DNA from: Nannocystis sp.
GTDB taxonomy: Bacteria > Myxococcota_A > Polyangia > Nannocystales > Nannocystaceae
Assembly: GCA_016712315.1 (NCBI GenBank)
Contig: JADJRG010000013.1
Span: forward strand, 2,392,001 to 2,456,000
Length of the DNA stretch: 64,000 nt
Reading direction: 5' to 3'
Positions 39,088 through 51,500 of this stretch are shown here, in pieces. Within the stretch, counting starts at the first letter, position 1. The number at the start of each line of letters is the position of its first letter. The position numbers and the translations under genes were made by a program. The notes beneath the pieces are model-generated. The model made no database searches, was not told the origin of the DNA, and saw nothing but the letters and a program-made list of their open reading frames with translations.

Positions 39088-40032
39088 TCAGTTCGGGCCG
39101 CGGGCCGCGGCGGCCGGTTCGAGGAAGTAGAGGGCCCCGTCGTCGGCGACGAGCTCGGCGAGGGCGCCGACGGGGAGCGCGAGGTTGCGCTGTGGGTGAT
39201 GTCCGAAGGGGAAGCCGGTGACGACGGGCACGCCGAGGGCGCCGAGGCGCTCGAGGAAGACGGCGTGGGCGCTGGGGGCGTCGGGGTTGCCGTCCGCGGG
39301 CTCTTCGCAGGCGGTGAGCTGGCCGACGGCGACGCCGCGCACGCCGCGTAAAGAGCCGCTGGTGAGCAGCTGGGTGAGGGCTCGGTCGATCCGGTAGGGG
39401 CGCTCGCTGGTCTCCTCGAGCGCGAGGATCGCCCCGTCGAGGCTGGGGAAGGCGGCGGTGCCGACGAGCGCGCGTAGGACCTCGAGGTTGGCGGCGACGA
39501 GGCGACCGGCGACGCGGCCGCCGCGGAGCACCGCGCCCTCCTCAGCGGCGATGGCGGGGGGATCTTCGCCGCGGAGCAGGGCGATGAGGTGATCCGCGTC
39601 GTCGTCGTGCAAGGTGGCGAGCTGGGCGACGACCGGGCCGTGGACGCTGGCGACTCCGGCGCGCTCGAGCGCCCAGGCGAGCACGGCGCTGAAGTCCGAG
39701 AAGCCGAGGAGGAGCTTGGGGGCGGCGCGCAGGCGCTTGGGGTCGAGGGTGGGGAGGATGCGGGTGGCGCCGTAGCCGCCGCGGGCGCAGAGGATCGCGT
39801 CGATGCTGGGGTCGGCGAGGGCGTCCTGGAGGGCGCGCAGGCGGCTGGCGTCGTCGCCCGCGAGGAAGCCGTCGCGCTCCCAGAGGTTGGGGGCGAAGGT
39901 GTAGGTGCCAGGGAGCAGGGTGCGGAGGCGCGCGAGGCCGGCTTCGACGCGATCGCGGGGGACCGGGCCGGAGGTGGCGACGACGTGGATCCGGGCGCTC
40001 GCGCCGAGCGCGGGGGGGCGGAGGATCTTCAT
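39088..40032 (-). CDS. ldcA: LD-carboxypeptidase (peptidase S66)
   Basis: Cleaves the terminal D-Ala from tetrapeptide stems of cytoplasmic murein fragments during peptidoglycan recycling. The serine-peptidase triad is readable: nucleophile Ser in LLGFSDFSAVLAWA, Glu in LALEETSERPYRIDR, and His in VVTGFPFGHHPQRNLALPVG. The N-terminal IHVVATSGPV and ILCARGGYGATRILPTLD are also family features. The length of 314 residues is normal. ATG at 40032 is chosen; the frame runs on to 40473 but that part has no family similarity. It is divergent from secA with a 199-nt gap. Confidence 0.9.
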   Translation of the reverse strand: MKILRPPALGASARIHVVATSGPVPRDRVEAGLARLRTLLPGTYTFAPNLWERDGFLAGDDASRLRALQDALADPSIDAILCARGGYGATRILPTLDPKRLRAAPKLLLGFSDFSAVLAWALERAGVASVHGPVVAQLATLHDDDADHLIALLRGEDPPAIAAEEGAVLRGGRVAGRLVAANLEVLRALVGTAAFPSLDGAILALEETSERPYRIDRALTQLLTSGSLRGVRGVAVGQLTACEEPADGNPDAPSAHAVFLERLGALGVPVVTGFPFGHHPQRNLALPVGALAELVADDGALYFLEPAAAARGPN

Positions 40033-40231
40033 CCGTGGGCCGAGCCTGGGCGAGATTTCGCGATCCGGTGGCGATCGGGCATGGCGGCGGAGGGTAGCAA
40101 GGGGGCGCGGTCGTCGGTCAGAAAAGCCGCGCTCGCTGGTATGACCCCGACTTTGGCGCTGGCGTGGACAGCGGCGGCGCCCCGCACGTACCCTCGCCCC
40201 GCCCTTCGGGTCACCTCGGGCCACCGCCATC

Positions 40232-43345
<3,114 letters not shown>

Positions 43346-43351
43346 GCCGCG

Positions 43352-43852
43352 ATGAACCACGCGGCGCTGCTGCCAGGGCCGCCGCTGGGGCGGTGGTTGG
43401 CGCGTGAGCTGGAGGTCGTCGGCGAGACGCGGCGGGTGGGGCTCTGGCTGGCGGCGCTGGGGGGCGCGGGGCTGTACGGGCGTGAGGCGGTGGCGGCGCT
43501 CGACGGGCTGGATCTGCGGCCGATCGAGCGCGCGCAGGATCTCGTCGAAGACGAGCCGTTCGGGGCGCTGGTGGTGGTGACGCCGCTCGGTGATGACGTG
43601 GCGGTGCCGTCGTCGGTGTTCGCGGCGCTGGCGGCGGGGGCGGCGGTGATCGAGATCGCGCACCCGCCGGCGTGGCGCCTCCGCGAGGTGGTGTGGCCGT
43701 GGGCGCGGTGGGAGCGCCAGCGCTGGGCGATCGAGCGGCGCGCGCGGGCGTGGGCGCTGGCTGGGGCGTACGCGCTGCGGCAGTGGTCGCCGCTCGAGCC
43801 GGAGGGGCTGGTGGTGACGGAGGGGCGACGGCGTGCGATACCGGCGCGATGA
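43352..43852 (+). CDS. Hypothetical protein with possible methyltransferase-like fold
   Basis: This 166-residue protein begins 7 nt after secA and is probably co-transcribed with it. It is rich in Ala, Leu and Trp. The middle (DLVEDEPFGALVVVTPLGDDVAVPSSVFAALAAGAAVIEIAHPP) looks like the end of a Rossmann-like domain, and the last 50 residues (WPWARWERQRWAIERRARAWAL) are a strongly basic, Trp-rich amphipathic helix that could contact membrane or nucleic acid. No catalytic motif is visible. Its stop overlaps the next start as ATGA at 43849-43852, so the two are coupled. Confidence 0.6.
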   Translation: MNHAALLPGPPLGRWLARELEVVGETRRVGLWLAALGGAGLYGREAVAALDGLDLRPIERAQDLVEDEPFGALVVVTPLGDDVAVPSSVFAALAAGAAVIEIAHPPAWRLREVVWPWARWERQRWAIERRARAWALAGAYALRQWSPLEPEGLVVTEGRRRAIPAR

Positions 43853-44241
43853 ACGGGCCGATCGGCGCGCGAAATCTGTGGGTGGAGGTGTTGGAGAACC
43901 CGCTGACGGAGGCGGTGCAGTTGACGTTCTTGCGGGCGGGTGAGCCGGCGCGGGCGCTCGCGTTGGCGCTCGATGAGGGGGCGGCGCGGCCGCTGTGGGG
44001 GCTCGGTCGCGGTGAGGACGGCGCGCTGCGCGAGTGTCCGGCGTTCGCGTGCGCGATCGAGGAGAGCGGCTCGGGCATGGCGTGGCTGGTGTACGGCGGC
44101 GACGTGGGGGTGGTGGTCGGACGGGTCGGTGACGCCACGCCGCCGCTCGCGGCGCTGCGTGAGGGGCGGAGCAGCGCGGGGGTGGCGGTGGACGGGTACT
44201 TCATCGTCGAGCGCGAGCAGCTGGTGCTGGCGCTAGACTAG
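43849..44241 (+). CDS. Hypothetical 130-residue protein
   Basis: It is translationally coupled to the preceding gene by an ATGA overlap. The product (MNGPIGARNLWVEVLENPL start) alternates short strands and turns, with two cysteines and no signal peptide or membrane helix. No family is recognised. The segment AFACAIEESGSGMAWLVYGG is its most hydrophobic part. A long frame extends upstream from 43672 but lies over the previous gene. Confidence 0.6.
   Translation: MNGPIGARNLWVEVLENPLTEAVQLTFLRAGEPARALALALDEGAARPLWGLGRGEDGALRECPAFACAIEESGSGMAWLVYGGDVGVVVGRVGDATPPLAALREGRSSAGVAVDGYFIVEREQLVLALD
44234..44239 (+). promoter_or_regulatory. -10 hexamer TAGACT before the membrane protein gene
   Basis: It ends 7 nt before the TTG at 44247 and overlaps the end of the previous gene. 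This spacing supports the unusual TTG start. Confidence 0.4.
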
Positions 44242-44246
44242 GCGGG

Positions 44247-45269
44247 TTGAAGGGGCCGTACATCGCCGGTAGGGCCTATGACGCGGTGATGTTCATCGGC
44301 GCGCCGCTGCTGGCCTTAGGGATAGGTGCGCTGATCTCGGGGACGCCGCTGGCGGACCAGGAGATCGCGCTGTGGGGGCACGAGGAGACGGCGACGCAGA
44401 TCTTCATCGGCGCGTTCATCATGGCGCACTTGGTGCTGGTCGGCGCGCGCAGCCACTTGAACGCGGCGATCTTCGCGCGGCACCGCTGGCGCTTCGTGGC
44501 GGCGCCGCTGGCGGTGATGGGGCTGCTGTGCGCGTCGGAGTGGGCGCTGGCGATCGCGATGGTGGTGGTGGTGTGGTGGGACGTGGTGCACTCGAGCCTC
44601 CAGACCTTCGGGCTCGGGCGGATCTATGACGCGCGCCGCGGGAACCCGCCGGCGCTGGGGCGGCGCTTGGACATCGGCCTGAACTTGGTGCTGTATATGG
44701 GGCCGCTGCTCGGCGGGGTGACGCTGGTCGAGCACTTGGACGCGCTGGGGGCGCTGGACGAGGCGGCGGGGGCGGCGATCTTCGAGGTGGTGCCGGTGTA
44801 CGCGGCGGCGCACCAAGGGGCGCTGGCGTGGGCTTTCGGGGCGCTCGGGCTGGTCTATTTGATCGTGTATGTGCTCGGCTACCTGCGGCTGCGCCGGCGG
44901 GGCTACTCGGTGTCGCCGCAGAAGGTGGCGCTGCTGGCGACGACAGGGGCGTGCTCGCTCTACTCGTGGGGCTTCAACAGCCTCGGCGAGGCCTTCTTTA
45001 TTATGAACTTCTTCCACGCGTGGCAGTACTTCGGGATCGTGTGGTGGAGCGAGCGCGGGAACCTGCGGCGGCGGCTGCGGCTGGAGCGGCGGGCGTGGGG
45101 CGAGGCGGCGGCGCTGCTGCTGCTGCTGAGCGTGGCGGGGGCCTACGGGCTGTGGGCGGAGGTGGTCGACTCGGAGGTGCGGGTGGCGCTGTCAGCGACG
45201 CTGGTCGTCTCGTTGATGCACTTCTGGTACGACGGTTTCATCTGGTCGGTGCGGCGCCGTGATGTGTGA
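44247..45269 (+). CDS. Multi-pass membrane protein of unknown function
   Basis: This protein of about 340 residues has a TTG start and eight or so transmembrane helices. Polar residues sit in or next to helices in a regular manner: IMAHLVLVGARSHLN, VVVVWWDVVHSSLQTFGLGRIYD, IMNFFHAWQYFGIVWWSER and LMHFWYDGFIWSVRR. Several His/Trp pairs at membrane borders suggest a metal or haem site, as in membrane di-iron or Brp/Blh-like enzymes, but I cannot assign a family. The last 78 nt overlap the 3' end of the convergent membrane protein gene. Confidence 0.65.
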   Translation: MKGPYIAGRAYDAVMFIGAPLLALGIGALISGTPLADQEIALWGHEETATQIFIGAFIMAHLVLVGARSHLNAAIFARHRWRFVAAPLAVMGLLCASEWALAIAMVVVVWWDVVHSSLQTFGLGRIYDARRGNPPALGRRLDIGLNLVLYMGPLLGGVTLVEHLDALGALDEAAGAAIFEVVPVYAAAHQGALAWAFGALGLVYLIVYVLGYLRLRRRGYSVSPQKVALLATTGACSLYSWGFNSLGEAFFIMNFFHAWQYFGIVWWSERGNLRRRLRLERRAWGEAAALLLLLSVAGAYGLWAEVVDSEVRVALSATLVVSLMHFWYDGFIWSVRRRDV

Positions 45270-45893
45270 TGGCGGCTCGGCGTCGCGGCCGCGCAGGCGC
45301 AGGGCGCGGCCGTCTAGGAGGTCTAGGAGGTGGCGGGCGAAGAGGGTGAGGCCGACGAACTCGAGGGTCTCTTCGCACCAGTCGATGAGGGCGTAGCCGA
45401 GGCCGTCGTCGCCGTGGCGCTCGGTCCAGTAGCCGAGCGGGAGCTCGAGCAGGAGGGCGCCGGTGAGGTAGAGGGCGCCGGCGAGGGTGAATTGTTTAGC
45501 TGTCTCTCGGGGCAGGCGGCGGAGGAAGCCGAGGTAGGTGAGGCCGAGGACGAGGACGAGGGCGCCGGCGGGGATGACCCAGCCGAAGTAGAGGACGCCG
45601 CCGGTGTCGAAGAGGGCGGAGAGGTGCTCGTGGCCGCCGACGACCTCGTCGATCGAGATGAGGAGGAAGCCGAGGGCGAGGCCGCGCCAGTAGGGGCGAT
45701 CGGCGGGGGTGATCGCGGCGATCCAGGCGAGCAAGGCGGCGATCAGCAGCGGTAAGGCGCTGGCGTACCAGGTCGGCAGGTTGCCCTCGTAGCTGAGGGA
45801 GAGGAGGGCGGCGCTGCCGTCGAGATCGAGGGCGGGGCGGGCGAGCTCGGCGAGCAGGCCGAGGAGGCAGATCGCCGCGGTCGCGGCGAGCAA
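45192..45893 (-). CDS. Six-helix membrane protein of unknown function
   Basis: This protein of about 233 residues has a TTG start; no ATG or GTG lies in frame for at least 30 codons upstream. It has about six transmembrane helices with two conserved-looking charged motifs: LALGFLLISIDEVVGGHEHLSALF (D-E-x-x-x-x-H-E-x-L) and LIDWCEETLEFVGLTLFARHLLDLL (E-E-x-x-E). The acidic and His residues in helices hint at a metal site. The hydrophilic tail (ITAPHRPDETVVPEVHQRDDQRR) lies wholly within the overlap with the convergent gene. No family can be named. Confidence 0.6.
   Translation of the reverse strand: MLAATAAICLLGLLAELARPALDLDGSAALLSLSYEGNLPTWYASALPLLIAALLAWIAAITPADRPYWRGLALGFLLISIDEVVGGHEHLSALFDTGGVLYFGWVIPAGALVLVLGLTYLGFLRRLPRETAKQFTLAGALYLTGALLLELPLGYWTERHGDDGLGYALIDWCEETLEFVGLTLFARHLLDLLDGRALRLRGRDAEPPSHITAPHRPDETVVPEVHQRDDQRR
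45500..45515 (+). repeat. Copy of dispersed palindrome CTGTCTCTNNGGACAG
   Basis: The sequence CTGTCTCTCGGGGCAG lies within the six-helix membrane protein gene (coding LPRETA on the minus strand with AGA/GAG/ACA codons). Confidence 0.55.
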
Positions 45894-45962
45894 GAGGCGC
45901 TGGACGGCCGCGATCGCGAGCGCTGTCGATGCAGGATGAGGTGATCCTTGGGACAGAAGAGC

Positions 45963-45999
45963 GCGCCCCCAGGCGACGAGTGTAGTCGCCTGGGAGCGC
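45963..45999 (-). terminator. Strong hairpin downstream of the SDR gene
   Basis: Arms 45963-45977 and 45985-45999 pair at 14 of 15 positions around a 7-nt loop, 31 nt after the SDR stop codon. No clear U-run follows on the minus strand, but CTCTTCTGTCCC is pyrimidine-rich. Confidence 0.55.
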
Positions 46000-46029
46000 G
46001 GCAGCGAGGGGCGAGGCCGCGAGGGGTGG

Positions 46030-46797
46030 CTACATCGACAGGCCGCCGTCGACGTCGATGGTGCGGCCGTTGAAGTAGTCGCACTCGAGGACGAATTTGA
46101 CGCCGAGCCAGATGTCCTCGGGCAGGCCGATGCGGGCGACGGGGATCGCGGCGACGAGCGCGTCGCGGGCCTTTTGGTTCATGCCTTGGGTCATCGGCGT
46201 CTCGATCATGCCGGGGGCGATCGCGCCGACGCGGATCCCGAAGGCGGCGAACTCTCGCGCCCAGGTGAGGGTGTTGGCGGCGAGCGCGGCCTTGGCGGCG
46301 GCGTAGTTGCTCTGGCCGCGGTTCCCGTGGCGGGCGATCGACGACATGTTGACGATGACGCCGGGGCGGGCGCCGGCGCTGGCCATGGCGGCGACGACCT
46401 CGCGGACCATGAAGGTGGCGCCGGTGAGGTTGACGGCGATGACGGCGTCCCACTGGGCCTTGCTGAGCTTGGTGATCTCGCCGGTGGCGCGGTCCTTCTT
46501 GACGAGCAGGCCGTCGCGCAGGATCCCGGCGTTGTTGATGAGGCCGTTGAGGCCGCCCATCGCCTCGCTGGCCCAGGCGACGAAGGACTCGCACTGGGCC
46601 TCGTCGGCGACGTCGAGCGCGCGCGCGTGGATCTTGCCCGGGGCGCCGGCGTTGGCCTCGAGGAGGGCGGCGAGCGCGTCCTCTTTGACGTCGCCGACGG
46701 CGACCTGAGCGCCGGCTTCGGCGAGGCGACGGGCGAAGTGCGCGCCCATTCCCTGCGCGCCGCCGGTGATGATGACCTTGAGATCTTCGAGCTTCAT
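46030..46797 (-). CDS. Short-chain dehydrogenase/reductase (FabG/PhbB-like)
   Basis: This 255-residue classical SDR has the cofactor loop ITGGAQGMGAHFARRLAEAG, acidic VGDVKED after strand 2 (which favours NAD over NADP), NNAGIL, catalytic Ser in VNMSSIARHG, Tyr-Lys in YAAAKAAL, and PGMIETPMTQ. An insertion KKDRATGEITKLSKAQWDAVI follows NAG. It is closest in look to 3-oxoacyl/3-hydroxyacyl reductases; the substrate is open. ATG at 46797 starts the family alignment. The 240-nt gap upstream carries two copies of a TGTGC-GGC-GCACA operator-like palindrome and is shared with the divergent serine-hydrolase gene. Confidence 0.88.
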   Translation of the reverse strand: MKLEDLKVIITGGAQGMGAHFARRLAEAGAQVAVGDVKEDALAALLEANAGAPGKIHARALDVADEAQCESFVAWASEAMGGLNGLINNAGILRDGLLVKKDRATGEITKLSKAQWDAVIAVNLTGATFMVREVVAAMASAGARPGVIVNMSSIARHGNRGQSNYAAAKAALAANTLTWAREFAAFGIRVGAIAPGMIETPMTQGMNQKARDALVAAIPVARIGLPEDIWLGVKFVLECDYFNGRTIDVDGGLSM

Positions 46798-46889
46798 GGG
46801 TGTTCTTGCTCCGCTTTCGTCGCGCCCGGTGATATCGAGCGCCGCCATGGTCCGCCAGGGTCGCCCCCGTGAGCGGGCTCAGGTTGAAT

Positions 46890-46908
46890 TATTGTGCGGC
46901 GCACAATA
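46890..46908. promoter_or_regulatory. Operator-like palindrome, copy 1
   Basis: TATTGTGC and GCACAATA flank a GGC centre, an 8-bp perfect inverted repeat in the divergent region between the SDR gene and the serine-hydrolase gene. The core TGTGCGGCGCACA recurs at 46981-46993. Confidence 0.55.
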
Positions 46909-46980
46909 TGGGTCATAGGTGCTTTGGTCAATGATTCAGGCAGATTGCGGGCTTGATGTCTGCGTTGGCGGGGCTTCGCT

Positions 46981-46993
46981 TGTGCGGCGCACA
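46981..46993. promoter_or_regulatory. Operator-like palindrome, copy 2
   Basis: TGTGCGGCGCACA has the same 13-bp core as copy 1, with centres 88 bp apart. It lies 32 nt upstream of the -10 box of the serine-hydrolase gene. Confidence 0.55.
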
Positions 46994-47024
46994 CAATTGC
47001 GTCGCGCGCGGAGTCGCGCTCCGT

Positions 47025-47030
47025 TATGAT
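47025..47030 (+). promoter_or_regulatory. -10 hexamer TATGAT before the serine-hydrolase lipoprotein gene
   Basis: This near-consensus -10 box ends 7 nt before the ATG at 47038, so the transcript would begin at the start codon. It excludes the upstream ATG at 47026, which falls within the box. Confidence 0.55.
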
Positions 47031-47037
47031 TTCGCGC

Positions 47038-48594
47038 ATGCACCTCCGCCCCGTCCGCCGCTCGATCCCCTTCTTAAAAAAGATGACGCTCTGCTCCGCG
47101 GCGCTGATCGCCTGTACTCCGGCGCCGGGAGAGAGCGAGAGCGCGAGCTTCTCGGCGAGCCAAGGCTTCTCCAGCACGACCAGCGAGGACGGGTCGACGA
47201 GCGACGATTCGACGACGACGACGGGCGTCGCGACGACGCAGGCCAGCGAGAGCGAGACAGGGCCGACGAGCAGCGGCGCGCCGACGAGCACGAGCGACGC
47301 GACGGGCGATCCGACCGGCGATCCGACGGGCGATCCGACCGGCGAAGATCTACTGGCCGGGCTGGCGCTCGAGCAGACCTTCGAGGCGGAGATCTTGCAC
47401 GGCTGGGTGCGCGTCGAGCGGTGGCAGGACCAAAACCCGGCGTTCATCCAAGAAGATCGCTTCGACCTCGACGCGCGCGCGCACCAGACAGGGCAGCGCT
47501 TGACGTTCTTCGCCAACGACCCGGTGCCGCACTCGAGCCGCTTCCTCCTGCACTATGCGCCAGGTTGGGACGCGGCGAGCAAGCCGGTGCCGGTGCTGCT
47601 GGCGCACGGCGCGAACGACCAGGCGGACCGGGCGTGGGCGAACCCGGGCGAGTCAGGGGACTTCGGCTGCGGCCAGAGCTCGTGCCCGGAGGAGGGGCTG
47701 ATGCAGGCGCTCTCGGAGCGCGGCTACGCGGTGTTCGCGATCACGCACCCGCACAGCCAGGGCGACAATTATTTCTGGGCGGAGCAGCTCGCGGACGCGA
47801 TCCGGATCATCCGTGAGCGCACCGGCGCGGAGCAGGTGGACCTCGTGGGGTGGAGCAAGGGGGTGATGTCGACGCGGATGTACACGTCGAGCGTGACGCA
47901 GCCGTGGGGGACCAAGTTCCGCGGCGACGTGCGCAAGCTGGTGCTGATCGGCGGGCCGAACCTGGGCTTCGATTACATCTTCCGCTACGGGACGGCCCAC
48001 AACGGCGGGATCTACACGGACCTCGGCGGGGCGATCCACGCGCCGGGTCCGCACGACACGCTGCTGCTCTTCGGCGTGTGGCAGCCGCGCCCAGACTTCG
48101 CGATCTACAAGTCGGCGAAGGGCGACAAGTGGCGCGGCCAGCTGCAGATGCTCGGCGCGTGGGACGACGTGTACCCGCTCTCGCCGACCGCGAACAACGG
48201 GATCATCGAGTGGCCGGTCGGAGATAGTATGTCCACATACTACGGCGAGGGCGAGTACAAGGGGATCTACGCGCGCGGCAAGGGGATCGACTTCGCGATC
48301 CAGCAGGGGTCGGTGATCGAGGCGATGGTCGACGCGGGGATCCCGGCGGAGGTGTCGACGTACCTGCTCTGCGGCGACGTCGACTTCTTAAAGAACAAGG
48401 ACGCGATGATCCCGGGGATCCCGAACGAGATCGCGGGGCCCAGCGACGGGGTGGTCTTCGTCGAGAGCTGCGCGGCGAGCGACGGGATCGGCCAGCTCGC
48501 GGGGTCGACGGTGCTGGAGGACGTGAACCACCTCAAGCTCGGGTGGCACAGCCTGGCGGTCCAAGAGATCGACGGCTGGCTGGCGAAGGACTAG
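47038..48594 (+). CDS. Alpha/beta-hydrolase (lipase/esterase-like) lipoprotein
   Basis: This 518-residue protein has a lipobox-like cysteine (CSAALIAC), a Ser/Thr/Asp linker to about residue 95 with three GDPT repeats, then an alpha/beta-hydrolase domain. PVLLAHGANDQADRAW carries the oxyanion HG, and VDLVGWSKGVMSTRMY holds the nucleophile in G-W-S-K-G. A late Asp lies in LLCGDVDFLKNKD and the His in VLEDVNHLKLGWHS. Cys pairs (GCGQSSC) suggest a disulfide. The order fits bacterial triacylglycerol lipase or cutinase-like enzymes acting outside the cell; the substrate is unknown. The stop overlaps that of the convergent kinase gene on CTAG (48591-48594). Confidence 0.82.
   Translation: MHLRPVRRSIPFLKKMTLCSAALIACTPAPGESESASFSASQGFSSTTSEDGSTSDDSTTTTGVATTQASESETGPTSSGAPTSTSDATGDPTGDPTGDPTGEDLLAGLALEQTFEAEILHGWVRVERWQDQNPAFIQEDRFDLDARAHQTGQRLTFFANDPVPHSSRFLLHYAPGWDAASKPVPVLLAHGANDQADRAWANPGESGDFGCGQSSCPEEGLMQALSERGYAVFAITHPHSQGDNYFWAEQLADAIRIIRERTGAEQVDLVGWSKGVMSTRMYTSSVTQPWGTKFRGDVRKLVLIGGPNLGFDYIFRYGTAHNGGIYTDLGGAIHAPGPHDTLLLFGVWQPRPDFAIYKSAKGDKWRGQLQMLGAWDDVYPLSPTANNGIIEWPVGDSMSTYYGEGEYKGIYARGKGIDFAIQQGSVIEAMVDAGIPAEVSTYLLCGDVDFLKNKDAMIPGIPNEIAGPSDGVVFVESCAASDGIGQLAGSTVLEDVNHLKLGWHSLAVQEIDGWLAKD
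47309..47347 (+). repeat. Tandem 12-bp repeat encoding GDPT
   Basis: Three consecutive 12-bp units (form GGCGATCCGACC) encode GDPTGDPTGDPTG in the lipoprotein linker. Confidence 0.7.
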
Positions 48595-51500
48595 CCGAAG
48601 CCGGGGGCGAGGGCGCCCATGAGGCGGTCGCTGGCGCGCACCCCCTGGCCGATGAGCCAGGTGTCGGCGCTGGCGATCATGGCGGCGCCTTGGTCGCCGC
48701 CGAGCAGCTCGCCGCGGCGTCTGCGGGCGATCGCGGCGTAGAGGGCCATGTCGTTGGCCTCGAAGTCGGCGATCGCGTCGGCGAGCAGGCGGGCGGCGGC
48801 GGGGCGATCGCCGGCGCGCGCGCGCTGGGCTGCTTGGAGGATCGAGGCGAAGCCGGCGGCCCAGCTCTTGCCCTTGAGGCGGCGAATGGCAGGGCGCAGC
48901 TCGGCGTCGCCGCGGCCGGCGGCGAGCAGGCAGCGGGCGCGCAGGTGCCAGGCTTCGATCGCGACGAACTCGATGCGCAGGAGCTTGGCGAGCTGGGGCC
49001 AGCCGGCTTCGACGCGGCCGAGGGCGCTGGCGGGGTCGCCGCGGTAGAGGTCGATGTTGCAGCGGGCGTGGAGCTGCCAGTAGTGCTGCGCCTGAAAACC
49101 TTGGGTGGACCAGCGGGCGCTGGCGTCTTCGACCCCGGCCGCGGCCTCGTCGGGGAGGTCGCGGGCGAGCCAGTGGAGGTGGGTGACGCTGGTGCGCAGG
49201 CTGGCGAGCAGGTAGAGGTCGCCGCGGCGCTCGGCGTCGCGCAGCAAGGCGGGCAGGCGCTCGCCGACGGCGGCCATGTCGCCGAGGTAGACTTGGGCCT
49301 GGATCCGCCACAGACGGGCGTTGACGAGGTCCCAGGCGGCTCCGGGGGCGCCGCGGAGGAGGCGCTCGCCGTGGTCGCAGGCGTGGATCGCGGCGCGGAA
49401 GCGACCCTCGAGGTAGGCGGCGATGCCGGTGGTGGTGGCGAGGATGCCGCGATACAGGGGCTGGTCGAGGCGCTCGACCAGGCGACGTGCGGTGTGGAGG
49501 AGGCGCTCGGTGCGGCCAGCCGCGGCGCGGCCGCCGACGGCGGAGAAGGCGAGCTCGCCGGCGAGGGCGCGGGCGACGCGTGTGAGCTCTCCTGCCTCTA
49601 AAGACAGGCGAAGGCTCTGGCTCTGGAAGCGGCCGGCGGCGATGTCGTCGACCATGCCGAGGCCGGAGGCGCCGACCGACCAGGCGACGTCGGCGCGGTG
49701 GAGCTGCTCGGCGGGGATCGTCGCTTCGTCGCGCTCGCGGAAGCCGAGGCCGCGCAGGCGGAGGGCGGCGCGCTCGCGGAGGAGGCGGAGCAGCTCGTAG
49801 GTGGGGGAGCCGATCCGCATGCCCGCGCTGGCGAGCACGCGCTGGAAGGCGGTGATCCCGTCGTCGATGCGGCCGCTGCGGAGCAGCTCGAAGCCGGCGC
49901 GGCGGCGGAGGTCGAGGGCGCGCGGCTCTCCTGCTTCGGTGGCGGCGGCGAGGAAGACGGCGGCCGCCTCGGCGCCGCGGCCCGCGTTGGCGAGCGCCTC
50001 GCCGAGGGCGACCTGGAGCTCGGTAACGTCGGCGAGGGGGGCGGCGAGGGCGAGGCGGTAGAGCTCGGCGGCGCGCTCAAAGGCGAGCGCGCGGGCGGCC
50101 CTCTCGGCGGCGAGGGCGGCGTAGCGGGCGGCCCTCGCCGCCTCGCCAGCGGCGGTGAGGTGGGTGGTGAGCAGCTCGACGTCGACCTCGGGGGCGCGCT
50201 CGAGCGCGTCGGCGAGCCGGAGGTGGAGGGCGCGAGCGGCGGCGGGGCTGAGGCTGCTGAGCACGGCGGCGCGTACGCGCTCGTGGAAGGGCTCGATCTG
50301 GCCGCTCTCGGTGCGGACGAAGCGCTGGAGGCGGAGCTCGGCGACGGCGGCGCGGGCGTCATCATCGGCGCCTGAGGCGGCGAGGGCGAGGCTGGTGGCG
50401 ATCGGCTGGCCGGCGACGGCGACGAGCTCCAAGAGGGCGCGAGGGGGCGCTCTGAGGCGGCTGAGGCGGCCGGCGAGCACCGCCTCGAGGCCGCCGCCGC
50501 GCGCCTCTCCTGGCTCGCTCTCGCGGACGAAGCGGCACAGCTCGGCGAGGTAGAGGGGCGAGCCGCCGGACTCGCGGGCGATCGCCTCGGCCTCGGCCTC
50601 GCGGCCGCTGCCGGCGAGCAAGATCGAGGCGAGCTCGTGCGCGGAGGTGAGGGTGAGCAGCCCGAGGGGGAGCTCGCGCAGCTCGAGGCGCGGGTGCGGG
50701 CGGGCGCGCTCGCTGAGCAGGGCGAGGCAGGGGCTGCTGGCGGCCTCGCCGCGGAAGCCGGCGATGATCAGCGCGGAGGGGGGATCGGGCGGGGCCAAGA
50801 GCTCGGCGAGCAGGGCGGCGCTGTCGCTGTCGCCCCAGTGGAGGTCGTCGAGGATGAGGGTGATCCCTGCCTCTCCGGCCAGGCGCGAGAGGAGCTGGCG
50901 CAGCGCCTCAAAGCCGCGCTGACGGAGCTCGTCGGGGGCGAGGCCGGCCTCGTCGCTGGGGGAGCGGGCGCGCTCGATCGCGGGCACGCGGCGGAGCACA
51001 GGGAAGAGGCGGGCGAGGGTGCGGACATAGAGGGGGAGGAGGGCGTCGACGCTGTAGCCCCGCTGCTCGCGCTCGAGGAGGTAGCGGCCGAGGGCGTCGA
51101 TGAGGCCGTCGATCGCCTTGTAGGGGACGGACTCGCGCTCGTAGCAGCGGCCGCGCAGGACGACGGCGTCGCGCGGGAGGGCGCCCACGAAGGTGTCGAG
51201 CAAGGCGGTGCGGCCGACGCCGGCGGGGCCGCGGAGGAAGACGAGCACGGCCTTGCCCTCGCGGCTGGCGGCGGCGGCGGCGGTGAGGGCGGCGAGCTCG
51301 CGGGCGCGGCCGAGCAGGCGCTCGCCGCCGCGGGCGCTCTTGGCCTCACCCGCGCTCGCGGAGCCGACGGCGCCGAGCAGCTCGGCCTCGCTGGGGCGCA
51401 GGCGGGGGTCGCGGGCGAGCAGGCGGTCGCAGAGGATCGAGATGTCCTCGGGGACATCTGGGACGAGGGCGCGGACCGGCGGCGCGTCCTCCTCGACCTT

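Noticed and set aside
45743..46594. 283-residue Arg-rich frame on the minus strand
   Set aside because: Shadow of the SDR and membrane protein genes in another frame; Arg/Pro-rich with no domain.
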